From contig JANXOF010000037.1 in the NCBI GenBank assembly GCA_025353725.1, positions 62,001 through 126,000 of the forward strand: DNA of 64,000 nucleotides, given 5' to 3'. Source of the DNA: Polyangiaceae bacterium (GTDB taxonomy: Bacteria > Myxococcota_A > Polyangia > Polyangiales > Polyangiaceae). This document shows positions 9,074 to 16,294 of this stretch, one piece after another (within the stretch, counting starts at the first letter, position 1; every line of letters starts with the position of its first letter). A program made the position numbers and the translations under genes. Under the pieces are notes generated by a model. It did not search any database and was not told where the DNA came from. It saw nothing but the letters and a program-made list of their open reading frames with translations.

Positions 9074-10246
9074 ATGAGCGATTTCTTCGATATTTCCAGG
9101 CATTTTTCCCCTGAAGAGCGCGCGGTTCAGAGTACGGTGCGGGCATTTGTCGACGCGCGCGTCCTGCCCGGTATCAGCGACCACTTCGAGCATGGGACCT
9201 TCCCGAGCGAGCTCATTCCCGAAATCGCGAAGCTCGGATTGCTGGGCTGTAATCTGCACGGATACGGCTGCGCCGGTCTGAGCGAGGTCGGTTACGGCCT
9301 CGCGATGCAAGAGCTCGAACGCGGCGATTCGGGCATCCGCAGCTTCGCGAGCGTTCAAGGGGGCCTGGTCATGTACCCGATTCATGCCTTCGGCTCCGAG
9401 GCGCAAAAAGACCGCTACTTGCCGAAAATGGCGAAGGGCGAACTCATCGGCTGCTTCGGTTTGACGGAGCCTGACGCGGGGTCGAACCCCTCGAGCATGC
9501 GTACGAGCGCTATCGATGACGGCGACGCGTGGGTACTCAATGGCACGAAGCGGTGGATCACGAACGGCAACCTCGCCCACGTCGCGCTTGTTTGGGCGAA
9601 GGTTGGCGGCGCGAATCAGGACGCGAGTGAGGTTCGCGGCTTTCTCGTGCCGACCGAGACGAAGGGGTTCGAGGCTCGACTCATTCATAAAAAAATGAGT
9701 CTGCGCGCTAGCGTCACGAGCGAACTCATCATGGAGGACGTGCGGATACCGAAAGACGCCCTTCTCCCCAACGTCAAAGGCATGAAGGGACCTCTGTCGT
9801 GTTTGAGCGCGGCACGCTTCGGCATCGCGTGGGGCGTCATTGGCGCGGCCCGGGCTTGCTTTGATAGCGCGCTCGACTACGCGAAAAATCGCGTGCAGTT
9901 CGCAGGCAAACCGATTGCCGCCCACCAGCTCGTTCAGGCTAAATTCGCCGAGATGCAGACGCAGCTGGCGGCGAGCCAACTCATGGCTTTTGAGGCCGCG
10001 CAGCTCAAAGAGGAGAAAAAGCTTCGGCCCGCGCACGTCAGTATGATCAAGCGCCACAACGTTCGCGCCGCGCTCGAGATCGCGCGGACGTGCCGCGATA
10101 TCCTAGGCGGGAACGGCATTACGCTCGAGTATCCCGTCATGCGCCACATGTGCAACCTCGAGACGGTGTTCACGTACGAGGGAACGCACGACATTCACAC
10201 GCTCGTTTTAGGTCAGGACATTACGGGAATCGCGGCTTACGACTGA
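9074..10246 (+). CDS. gcdH: Glutaryl-CoA dehydrogenase
   Basis: This is an acyl-CoA dehydrogenase-fold FAD enzyme (390 residues from the ATG at 9074; the track start at 9050 adds eight residues of uncertain reality). It oxidatively decarboxylates glutaryl-CoA to crotonyl-CoA in lysine, hydroxylysine and tryptophan breakdown. Glutaryl-CoA dehydrogenase is favoured over other family members by DSGIRSFASVQGGLVMYPI, which aligns with the substrate-carboxylate Arg/Ser region, and by the C-terminus YEGTHDIHTLVLGQDITGI, which carries the catalytic Glu. The FAD/substrate segment GLTEPDAGSNPSSMRT and the DRVQF-like helix KNRVQFGK-type region are also present. It stands alone and converges with trmL, with 22 bases between their stops. 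Confidence 0.92.
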   Translation: MSDFFDISRHFSPEERAVQSTVRAFVDARVLPGISDHFEHGTFPSELIPEIAKLGLLGCNLHGYGCAGLSEVGYGLAMQELERGDSGIRSFASVQGGLVMYPIHAFGSEAQKDRYLPKMAKGELIGCFGLTEPDAGSNPSSMRTSAIDDGDAWVLNGTKRWITNGNLAHVALVWAKVGGANQDASEVRGFLVPTETKGFEARLIHKKMSLRASVTSELIMEDVRIPKDALLPNVKGMKGPLSCLSAARFGIAWGVIGAARACFDSALDYAKNRVQFAGKPIAAHQLVQAKFAEMQTQLAASQLMAFEAAQLKEEKKLRPAHVSMIKRHNVRAALEIARTCRDILGGNGITLEYPVMRHMCNLETVFTYEGTHDIHTLVLGQDITGIAAYD

Positions 10247-10268
10247 ACGGGGTGTGGACGTCAGCGCC

Positions 10269-10814
10269 TCAGCCGCTGAACGTGGTGTCGAACGCTCCGC
10301 ATTGCCGGAGCGCTTCCCACATTCCGATGCCTGCCGCGTTCGCTAGGTTGAGCGAACGCACCGCGCCGATCGTCGGGATTCCAACCGTCCTGTCGCTGTA
10401 TTGCGCAAGCAATTCGTCCGGCAATCCTACACTCTCCTTGCCGAAGATGAGCGCGTCACCCCCCGCGAAATGTGCGTCCAAAAAACTTTTTTTGGAGACT
10501 CCGCTGAATAGGTGCAGCTGACCCGGTGGGCCTGGAGCGGTCTCCTTGATAAACGCCTGCAAAAAGTGAGCGAAATCAAGATGCCTCCGAACGTCGACGA
10601 GATGCCAGTAGTCAACGCCCGCCCGCCTCACGCTTTGCTCGTCGATCCGAAACCCGAGCGGGCCGACAAGGTGCAACGGTGCGGCGGCGGCGGCGCAAAG
10701 GCGCGCAATATTTCCCGTATTCGGAGGTATTTCAGGTTCGACGAGAACGACGTGAAGAGGCCGTGCCAGCGTGGGTGCGCGGAGCTTAGGTGTGCCGTTG
10801 GAGGAGCGGGGCAT
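10269..10814 (-). CDS. trmL: tRNA (cytidine/uridine-34 2'-O)-methyltransferase, SPOUT family
   Basis: This is a knotted SPOUT methyltransferase that modifies the ribose of the tRNA wobble base using S-adenosylmethionine. Motifs read in order: the N-terminal strand LHVVLVEPEIPPNTGNIARL (motif 1), LFGKESVGLP-type sequence (ALIFGKESVGLPDELL, motif 2), and IPTIGAVRSLNLANAAGI (motif 3, the SAM-binding knot). The track ORF reaches 11492, but its first 226 codons are antisense to a lipoprotein gene and show no family sequence. The ATG at 10814 gives 181 residues, close to the family size of about 155-160. It is convergent with gcdH and divergent from the lipoprotein gene at 10875. Confidence 0.9.
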   Translation of the reverse strand: MPRSSNGTPKLRAPTLARPLHVVLVEPEIPPNTGNIARLCAAAAAPLHLVGPLGFRIDEQSVRRAGVDYWHLVDVRRHLDFAHFLQAFIKETAPGPPGQLHLFSGVSKKSFLDAHFAGGDALIFGKESVGLPDELLAQYSDRTVGIPTIGAVRSLNLANAAGIGMWEALRQCGAFDTTFSG

Positions 10815-10874
10815 ACCTTGCTGTATTGCATAGTCGCGATACGCTTTCGAGATGGACTCGCCTTGGAGGTGACC

Positions 10875-11570
10875 GTGAAGCCAATGGGTCTTGTGGCGTC
10901 GCTCGTGTCGGCCGTGGGTCTCGTCTCGCTTGGTGTAGCGGCGTGCGGAGGTGCGGCCGCCAGCGAATTCTTCGAGGCTCCGAGTTCGGAAATTACGGGC
11001 GACGCCCGCGGAGGCGGCGCGACGGCTGACGGTGGCGTTGACGGTGGCGGCGGAACCCGGACCGTGGATGCAGGAGGCGTCCCGGCGCCTTTGGTGGGGT
11101 GTCGACCCTCGGTTCCGGCCGACTGCAAGCCCAAGGAGTACTGCAAGGTTGCCGCCTGCGCAGCGGCGGGTGGCACCTGTACCGCGCGACCCGAAGCCAA
11201 CGGCGACCCAAACGCAGTTTGTGGTTGCGACAACGTTTCCTACTGGAATGAGTCCACGGCCGCGCGCGACTTCGCCACGAACATAAAATCCGCGGGGGCG
11301 TGCCCGCCCGCGTCTGCCGTTCGGTGTACGGCGGGTGGAGCGGCTAAGTGTGAGGGCACCCGTGCGTGTAACCTCGAAGTTCCAAGCCAAAACTCGTGCG
11401 GGACTGTCGCTAGCTTTTTGGGAACCTGCTGGGGGGTTCCCTTTCCGGCAAACTGCGCGGCGCCTGCGGTCGGGTATGCTGTCTGTAACCAAGGCAACCG
11501 ATGCATCAATCCGTGCAACGCAATCAAAGACGAGAAGCCGTTTTACTCCAACGCTGGTTGCAAGCCGTAA
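10875..11570 (+). CDS. Cys-rich lipoprotein with Kazal-like segment
   Basis: The start is set by a GGAGG Shine-Dalgarno sequence at 10865-10869, five bases before a GTG at 10875. This yields 231 residues beginning VKPMGLVASLV; the longer track ORF from 10512 is antisense to trmL. The signal peptide ends in a lipobox-type GVAAC, followed by a Gly/Asp/Ala tether. The mature part is Cys-rich, and NAVCGCDNVSYWNES resembles the core of Kazal-type inhibitor domains (VCGCD.xTYxN). Two or three further Cys-rich segments follow. It probably acts on the cell surface, perhaps as a protease inhibitor or binding protein, but function is unproven. The next gene overlaps its 3' end. Confidence 0.7.
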   Translation: MKPMGLVASLVSAVGLVSLGVAACGGAAASEFFEAPSSEITGDARGGGATADGGVDGGGGTRTVDAGGVPAPLVGCRPSVPADCKPKEYCKVAACAAAGGTCTARPEANGDPNAVCGCDNVSYWNESTAARDFATNIKSAGACPPASAVRCTAGGAAKCEGTRACNLEVPSQNSCGTVASFLGTCWGVPFPANCAAPAVGYAVCNQGNRCINPCNAIKDEKPFYSNAGCKP

Positions 11571-12115
11571 CGGCTACGGGTACGCGCACAGTCGCTCTCG
11601 CCGCTGTCATCGTCGCCGCGACGGCTCAAGCTTGTGCCGCAACACCTGCGGCCATGGTGGGAGCGAGCAATAGGTCCCCCGGCGCCCCGCGACTTGCTCA
11701 GGTGCGCGATGCGGGCGTGGTCCCGGGGGCACCTTCACTGCCCGAGGACTATCGGACCAAGTTCGCCAAGTTAAACCACGTGAGAGTCGTGTCGGCGGGG
11801 CATGCGGCGGGTAGGTGGGAGGTCGATGTTTGGGCGAACGAGTTGGCTGCCAAAGCGTTGACTGCGAAGTCTCGCGAGGTTCCCGTAGGCGCCATCGTCG
11901 TTCAAGAACACTTCGAAAAAAGTTCAAAAACGCAGGGGGTTGGCCCCATTATGGTCATGGAGAAGCGCGCGAAAGGGTTTGCGCCCTCGCATGGCGATTG
12001 GCGCTATAGCGTCATCGCCTCGAGCGGCGCGCTCGTGAAAGACGGTCCTGTCGAGTCGTGTGCTGGATGCCACGATGATTCCCCGATGGACGGCTTCTTT
12101 CCATTTGCCGACTGA
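11501..12115 (+). CDS. Cytochrome P460-like c-type heme protein
   Basis: The C-terminal two thirds match the cytochrome P460 domain: TKFAKLNHVRVV, VGAIVVQEHF, GPIMVMEKRAKGF, HGDWRYSVI and the heme c attachment site ESCAGCHDDSPMDGFFPF. P460 proteins carry a c-type heme with an extra Lys crosslink and include hydroxylamine-oxidising enzymes. Without such a pathway here, the substrate is unknown. The N-terminus holds an export signal (TVALAAVIVAATAQAC) that could be a lipobox. The track ATG at 11501 has an upstream AAGG but overlaps the preceding gene by 70 bases; a TTG at 11558 is an alternative that leaves a more normal signal peptide. It is probably co-transcribed with the Kazal-like lipoprotein. 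Confidence 0.82.
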   Translation: MHQSVQRNQRREAVLLQRWLQAVTATGTRTVALAAVIVAATAQACAATPAAMVGASNRSPGAPRLAQVRDAGVVPGAPSLPEDYRTKFAKLNHVRVVSAGHAAGRWEVDVWANELAAKALTAKSREVPVGAIVVQEHFEKSSKTQGVGPIMVMEKRAKGFAPSHGDWRYSVIASSGALVKDGPVESCAGCHDDSPMDGFFPFAD

Positions 12116-12742
12116 CTAATGAAGGTTTTCGCCTCGCGACGTGCCGCGCGCTACTTTGATATCGTCGACTCGGCCGCCTAGCCGGGTCGCGACGGCGATA
12201 GCTGTCAACGAGAGCGCGAGCACGGCATAGATTGGCCAATCCCATGTAAAGCGCACGGGTACGAGACCGCCGCGAGGAGGCTTCGACAGGAGGATCGTCG
12301 CCGCGACTGCCGGAATAGCGCTCAGGAAGGCCGCGGCCACACGCGCACCGCGGAGCGCGGCTATCGTGCGCCGACTAAACACGGTTGGGATGAGTACGGT
12401 CCAGCCGACAAACGAAGCCCACAGCCAACCAATGCGCTGATGCGACAGCTCGAATCCAGACTTTGAGTCGACGTACGGCAGCGTGAGTCGTACCCACGGC
12501 AAAAAGAAGAGAACGACGCCCAAGGCCGCGAAGGCCACCATGACGCCTCTGCCGCGTCCCAGATAGGCCCACGGGAGCGGCTCGTGCTCGGGGGCGAGGG
12601 GCACGCCCCCGTCGTCGTGAACGGCGTCCAGAGAGACCGGAAGCTTTTCGAACTTGGTCAGCGCCATGCCGCAGACGGGGCACGTCTTTGCCTCGCCCTC
12701 TTCGAACATCTCGCGACAGAACGGACACGCAAGTAAACCCAC
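12116..12742 (-). CDS. Zinc-ribbon membrane protein of unknown function
   Basis: The GTG at 12742 starts directly before a two-CxxC zinc ribbon (LACPFCREMFEEGEAKTCPVCG), giving 208 residues; the 48 codons upstream in the track ORF are Arg/Pro-rich and probably not translated. After a charged linker there are about four to five hydrophobic segments, for example VMVAFAALGVVLFFLPWV, WLWASFVGWTVLIPTVF, VAAAFLSAIPAVAATILL and WPIYAVLALSLTAIAVA. The topology suggests a cytoplasmic metal-binding head on a membrane anchor. No specific family is recognised. It is divergent from the pterin dehydratase gene. Confidence 0.7.
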   Translation of the reverse strand: MGLLACPFCREMFEEGEAKTCPVCGMALTKFEKLPVSLDAVHDDGGVPLAPEHEPLPWAYLGRGRGVMVAFAALGVVLFFLPWVRLTLPYVDSKSGFELSHQRIGWLWASFVGWTVLIPTVFSRRTIAALRGARVAAAFLSAIPAVAATILLSKPPRGGLVPVRFTWDWPIYAVLALSLTAIAVATRLGGRVDDIKVARGTSRGENLH

Positions 12743-12873
12743 GGGCCTAGGATAGCGAATTCGCGTACGCAGAGGTCCCGCGTTCGTCGGATGTTTGCGG
12801 GCGCCCGGCTCGCAAAAGCGCGTGACGCGCGGAGGACTGTCCAGGCGCATGGCGACGCGGTAGGTTCCGCGCG

Positions 12874-13167
12874 ATGTCTCGTCCAACGAAATTAGAACCC
12901 TCTCAGGTCGATGCTTGGCTCGAGGCGCACTCGACCTGGTTGCGTGAGGGAGACAGCGCCATCGTTCGTCGCTTCACGTTTGCAGACTTTGGCGCAGCCG
13001 TCGCCTTCACCGTACGCCTTGGCTTCGCGGCCGAAAAGCGAGACCATCATCCGACGGTGAGCTTGGGCTGGGGCTACGCCTGTGTGCTCTGGACGACCCA
13101 CGATGCCGGCGGACTGACGCAGCTCGACTTAGACCTTGCCGAAACCACGGAAAAGGTGGCGGGATGA
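12874..13167 (+). CDS. phhB: Pterin-4a-carbinolamine dehydratase
   Basis: This 97-residue protein belongs to the PCD/DCoH family, which dehydrates 4a-hydroxytetrahydropterin during pterin cofactor recycling for aromatic amino acid hydroxylases. The diagnostic pattern is present: EKRDHHPTVSLGWGYACVLWTTHDAGGLTQLD, with the paired active-site histidines in HHP and the THxxGGLT motif. The length is normal for the family. The last codons overlap the rnc start by four bases (ATGA), so the two are translationally coupled. No phenylalanine hydroxylase gene lies in the window. Confidence 0.9.
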   Translation: MSRPTKLEPSQVDAWLEAHSTWLREGDSAIVRRFTFADFGAAVAFTVRLGFAAEKRDHHPTVSLGWGYACVLWTTHDAGGLTQLDLDLAETTEKVAG

Positions 13168-13925
13168 CCGCAAAGGAACAAGCGCTCGTCGACGCGCGCG
13201 CACGTCTCGAGGCACGCGTCGCGGCGATTGTCGGCGAGGGGCCGATCGCTCGTTTCGAGGAAGCGCTGACGCACCCAAGCTTTGCCAATGAGTCGACGGC
13301 GGCAGACAATCAGCGTCTCGAGTTTCTTGGGGACGCGGTCCTTGGCCTATGTGTGAGCGAGTTACTCGCCAAGACCCAACCTGAGGCCGACGAGGGCACC
13401 TTAACGCGAATGCGAAGCGCACTCGTCAACGCGGAGGCGCTGGCTCAGTGGGCACGGACGGAAGGGATAGGCGAAGCGTTGGCACTCGGAAAGGGCGCTT
13501 GCTCGGGAACGGAGCGCGAACAGACGAACGTCTTGGCCGACGCCGTCGAGGCGCTCGTTGCGAGCGTCTATGAGGCTCACGGGCTCCAGGGCGCACGGAA
13601 GCTCGTCGAGCATGTTGTCCGCGAGCCGATGCGCGAGGCGCCTTCGCTGGGCTCCCGCGACCCGAAAAGCATGCTCCAAGAGCACGTGCAGGCGCGAGGC
13701 TACGCGGCCCCGACCTACCGCGTGAAAGGCATGCGCGGCCCTCCCCACGATCCAACGTTTGAGGTCGAGGTTTTGCTCGGCGAGGAGGTGCTTGGCGTCG
13801 CGGAGGGGCGCTCGAAGCGCGTCGCCGAACGAGCTGCGGCGCTCGCGGCGCTCTCGCCTACGTTGGCACGTTCGGCGCGCCTCGAGGAGCTGAGCGCCGA
13901 GGCGTCGGTGGGACCGGAGGTGTAG
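13164..13925 (+). CDS. rnc: Ribonuclease III
   Basis: This 253-residue double-strand-specific endoribonuclease processes rRNA precursors and structured mRNAs. The N-terminal RNase III domain carries the signature NQRLEFLGDAVLGL with its metal-binding acids and a second acidic cluster NVLADAVEALVASVY. The C-terminal double-stranded-RNA-binding domain spans about residues 168-235 (DPKSMLQEHVQARGYAAPTY to KRVAERAAALAAL). A short acidic tail follows. It starts inside the phhB stop (ATGA overlap). No era or lepB gene is adjacent, unlike the usual proteobacterial arrangement. Confidence 0.95.
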   Translation: MTAKEQALVDARARLEARVAAIVGEGPIARFEEALTHPSFANESTAADNQRLEFLGDAVLGLCVSELLAKTQPEADEGTLTRMRSALVNAEALAQWARTEGIGEALALGKGACSGTEREQTNVLADAVEALVASVYEAHGLQGARKLVEHVVREPMREAPSLGSRDPKSMLQEHVQARGYAAPTYRVKGMRGPPHDPTFEVEVLLGEEVLGVAEGRSKRVAERAAALAALSPTLARSARLEELSAEASVGPEV

Positions 13926-14272
13926 GGCTTTCGGTCGCGGCCCATCGATTTCGATATGCCCTTAGCCTCATAAGGCCGAGATACGTATATTTCGATAGGC
14001 GACACGTCCGGTATGCGTTTGCAGCCCCGCGAAGGTTGGCGCTCTTGGGAGCGATACCATCGACATCGCTCAAGCCTAGCATTGCCGGCTTGCATGGGCT
14101 CGTTCACTCGCACGTAGCGGTGCCCTATCGAGGTGCCCGTGATTGCGAGCGACCTTACTGAGGCGGGAAGCCAAGCGGTTGACCCGGGTTTTTGGTCAGG
14201 GTCTCTCGACCGCGCCGAAGCAAGGGCTGCGCCACGCGATTCGAGCTGAGTCGCATCGCTTTTTCGTTATCG
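13926..14272. other. Intergenic gap between convergent genes
   Basis: This 347-base stretch separates rnc from the convergent parvulin gene. Only a weak 5-bp hairpin (CCTTA/TAAGG near 13960-13976) is visible. The overlapping small ORFs are shadows. No tRNA or regulatory motif is recognised. Confidence 0.4.
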
Positions 14273-15376
14273 CTACTTTTCTACTTTCGACGCCCCGGGA
14301 GTCGCTGAGCCCAGGGGCGCCGCTGGGAGCGGAGCCCTCGGAAGGCCAAGCCCAGCGTCGTACGGACGAAGTTCGATGAGTCCGAGAAGGCCGGCGTTGA
14401 GCTCTTTCAGGTTTGTGGCGCGGAGGTCGTCGATGAGCTTTCGTTCCGCTGCCTCCGTTCGCTCACGGAAAAGCGCGGCACGGATCTGAGCCGCGGCGTC
14501 GTCGAGCGACCGCTTGTTGGCCGGTACGGTGCCACGTCGCCAGACGACCGCGAACGCGTTGGCCTCTGCGACCGGCTGCACAACAAACTCGCCGTCTTTA
14601 GCTGTCTGCGCGGCTTTCACGAGGCCCGCGTCGACCTTGACCCCGGCTTCGTTGCTCGTGCCGTCGGGGGCTAAAAACCCAAGGTTTCCGCCGCGTAGAT
14701 ACGTCGCCTTGTCGAGGCTATGCTCACGCGCCAAGATGTTGTAGTTTGCAATGGTTGGCTCGTGGCGCGCGAGGTCGAGGACGCTCGACGCCTCTTCGCG
14801 CGTTCGGCAGAGAATGCGCCAAAGGTTCACGCGCTCGGGGGCGTCAAAGCGAGAGAGATTTTCATTGTAGTAACGACGGACGTCCTCCATCGGAATCGCT
14901 GCCGCCGAGGGGTAGACGCCGTGGCTCTTTCGGAGCGTCGCGCTCGACAGCGCGCGTGCGAGGAGGTGGGAGGTAGGAAGTTCCTTATCGAGCCCGCGGA
15001 CTTCGGCGCCGCGGGTGAGTACCAGATCACGTACGAGGACCTGTTCGACGTAAGCGCGAGCGACCGCCTCCGGAGAAGCGCCGAGGAGCGCCATTTGGTA
15101 AGGCGGAACGCCTGCGAGGTGAGCTTCGAGCTCGCCCACTGTGACCTTCCGATCTCCCACGGTAAGAGCAACCCGTTGCCGGCGTGCGGTGTCCTGCACG
15201 GCGTCGGCCTCAGCGTTTGCCTTCGGCTCGACGCGAACGGGGGCCGCATCGGCGGGTCGTGAACCGACGCTTTTAGCCACGAGAACGACTGCGCCGGCCT
15301 GCAGGACCCTGACGAGGAAGGCGCCCAGGCGACGTTTGCCGCGGTCACAGTAGCTTTTAGGCCAAATGCTCTCCAC
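14273..15376 (-). CDS. SurA/PpiC-type peptidyl-prolyl isomerase (parvulin)
   Basis: This 367-residue exported chaperone or isomerase has an N-terminal hydrophobic segment (VLQAGAVVLVAKSVG), a helical SurA-like N-domain (VTVGELEAHLAGVPPYQMALLG, then EQVLVRDLVLTRGAE) and a PpiC rotamase domain (about 190-300). Its core shows ERVNLWRILCRTREEAS, LAREHSLDKATYLRGGNLGFL and VVQPVAEANAFAVVWRRG, the usual parvulin layout. The expected role is folding of outer-membrane or secreted proteins in the periplasm. It lies 47 bases downstream of the yhhQ-like gene and is probably the last gene of that operon. The exact start is uncertain. Confidence 0.85.
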   Translation of the reverse strand: MESIWPKSYCDRGKRRLGAFLVRVLQAGAVVLVAKSVGSRPADAAPVRVEPKANAEADAVQDTARRQRVALTVGDRKVTVGELEAHLAGVPPYQMALLGASPEAVARAYVEQVLVRDLVLTRGAEVRGLDKELPTSHLLARALSSATLRKSHGVYPSAAAIPMEDVRRYYNENLSRFDAPERVNLWRILCRTREEASSVLDLARHEPTIANYNILAREHSLDKATYLRGGNLGFLAPDGTSNEAGVKVDAGLVKAAQTAKDGEFVVQPVAEANAFAVVWRRGTVPANKRSLDDAAAQIRAALFRERTEAAERKLIDDLRATNLKELNAGLLGLIELRPYDAGLGLPRAPLPAAPLGSATPGASKVEK

Positions 15377-15423
15377 GACCGCGTGTACCAGAAAGCGGCT
15401 CCGGCGTAGAGCTTCGAGCCGCT

Positions 15424-16260
15424 CTAGCTTCGTCTTCCTTTAATTTCGTGCGCTTCGGGCTCGATCCTTAGCCACTTCACGATCGCGCCGTGAAGGCCGT
15501 AGACGACGGGCGTAAGCAGAAGAGCTACGAGCACTTTGATGGCGTATTCGCGCCCGATTTTGGCGAAGACCCAAGCTGCGCGGTCTCCCGACGACATCTT
15601 GCCGAGGAACGAGGTCGGATCCGACGCGGCCGTCCAGGTCCAAAAAATGAAATTAATCAGGACAGAATCGACGACCTGGCTAAGAAGAGTGGACCCCGTT
15701 GCGCGGAGCCAGAGGTGGCGTGATCGGGTAAGCGCCTTCCAAAATTGAAACACCTGAATATCGAGAAACTGTCCGCACAAATAGGAAATCATTGAGGCGA
15801 TAAAGAGTTGCGAGCTCCCGCCGAAAATTTTCGCGTACTCGGGTTGAGTAAAGTACGTCGATTCGTGTGCGGGAAGCGCGGTTGTCACCTGAAGAAGTGT
15901 GTAAGCGAGCACGGCCATGGCAAAGCCGACGAGCGTGAGAAAACGGGCGCCCCGGCGCCCATAGAAATCGTTTACGACGTCGGTAAGTAGAAACGTAATC
16001 GGGAAAGGAATAAGTCCGACCGAGATGGGCCCGAGGTCGTGACCGGCGAGCGTTACGGTCGGGATGGTCTTGCCCCCGATAACGTCGCCGAGGAGCAGAC
16101 ACGACACAAACACGGCCGTGAGACAAACGTAGAGCTTGTGCTCAGCCTTCATGCCCGAAAAGGCACCCGGCGACGCCTCTGGAACCGCATCCGGGAGAGC
16201 ATTCGGGAAAGTCGAAGAGGACTTGACGCTTCTGTTCTCAGTCGGGACGGGCGCTTCCAT
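15424..16260 (-). CDS. Queuosine precursor transporter (YhhQ/VUT family)
   Basis: This is a DUF165-family integral membrane protein; family members import queuine precursors such as preQ0/preQ1. The track start at 16386 would overlap the upstream histidine kinase by 92 bases; the ATG at 16260 leaves a 34-base gap and gives 278 residues. A further ATG at 16152 (MKAEHKLYVC) would remove a Pro/Ser-rich leader. Family features are GDVIGGKTI, the acidic loop FLLTDVVNDFYGRRGAR, SYLCGQFLDIQVFQFWK and a long final helix region STLLSQVVDSVLINFIFW. There are about six membrane segments. No queuosine synthesis genes are nearby. Confidence 0.9.
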   Translation of the reverse strand: MEAPVPTENRSVKSSSTFPNALPDAVPEASPGAFSGMKAEHKLYVCLTAVFVSCLLLGDVIGGKTIPTVTLAGHDLGPISVGLIPFPITFLLTDVVNDFYGRRGARFLTLVGFAMAVLAYTLLQVTTALPAHESTYFTQPEYAKIFGGSSQLFIASMISYLCGQFLDIQVFQFWKALTRSRHLWLRATGSTLLSQVVDSVLINFIFWTWTAASDPTSFLGKMSSGDRAAWVFAKIGREYAIKVLVALLLTPVVYGLHGAIVKWLRIEPEAHEIKGRRS

Positions 16261-16294
16261 CGCGCGACGGACTATCGCATGCCTTGTTTGAGCG

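Noticed and set aside
10512-10874. Upstream part of the lipoprotein ORF from 10512
   Set aside because: It is antisense to trmL, and a Shine-Dalgarno plus GTG at 10875 with a signal peptide gives the better start.
10815-11492. N-terminal 226 codons of the trmL track ORF
   Set aside because: They are antisense to the Kazal-like lipoprotein gene, lack family sequence, and trmL homologues are about 160 residues.
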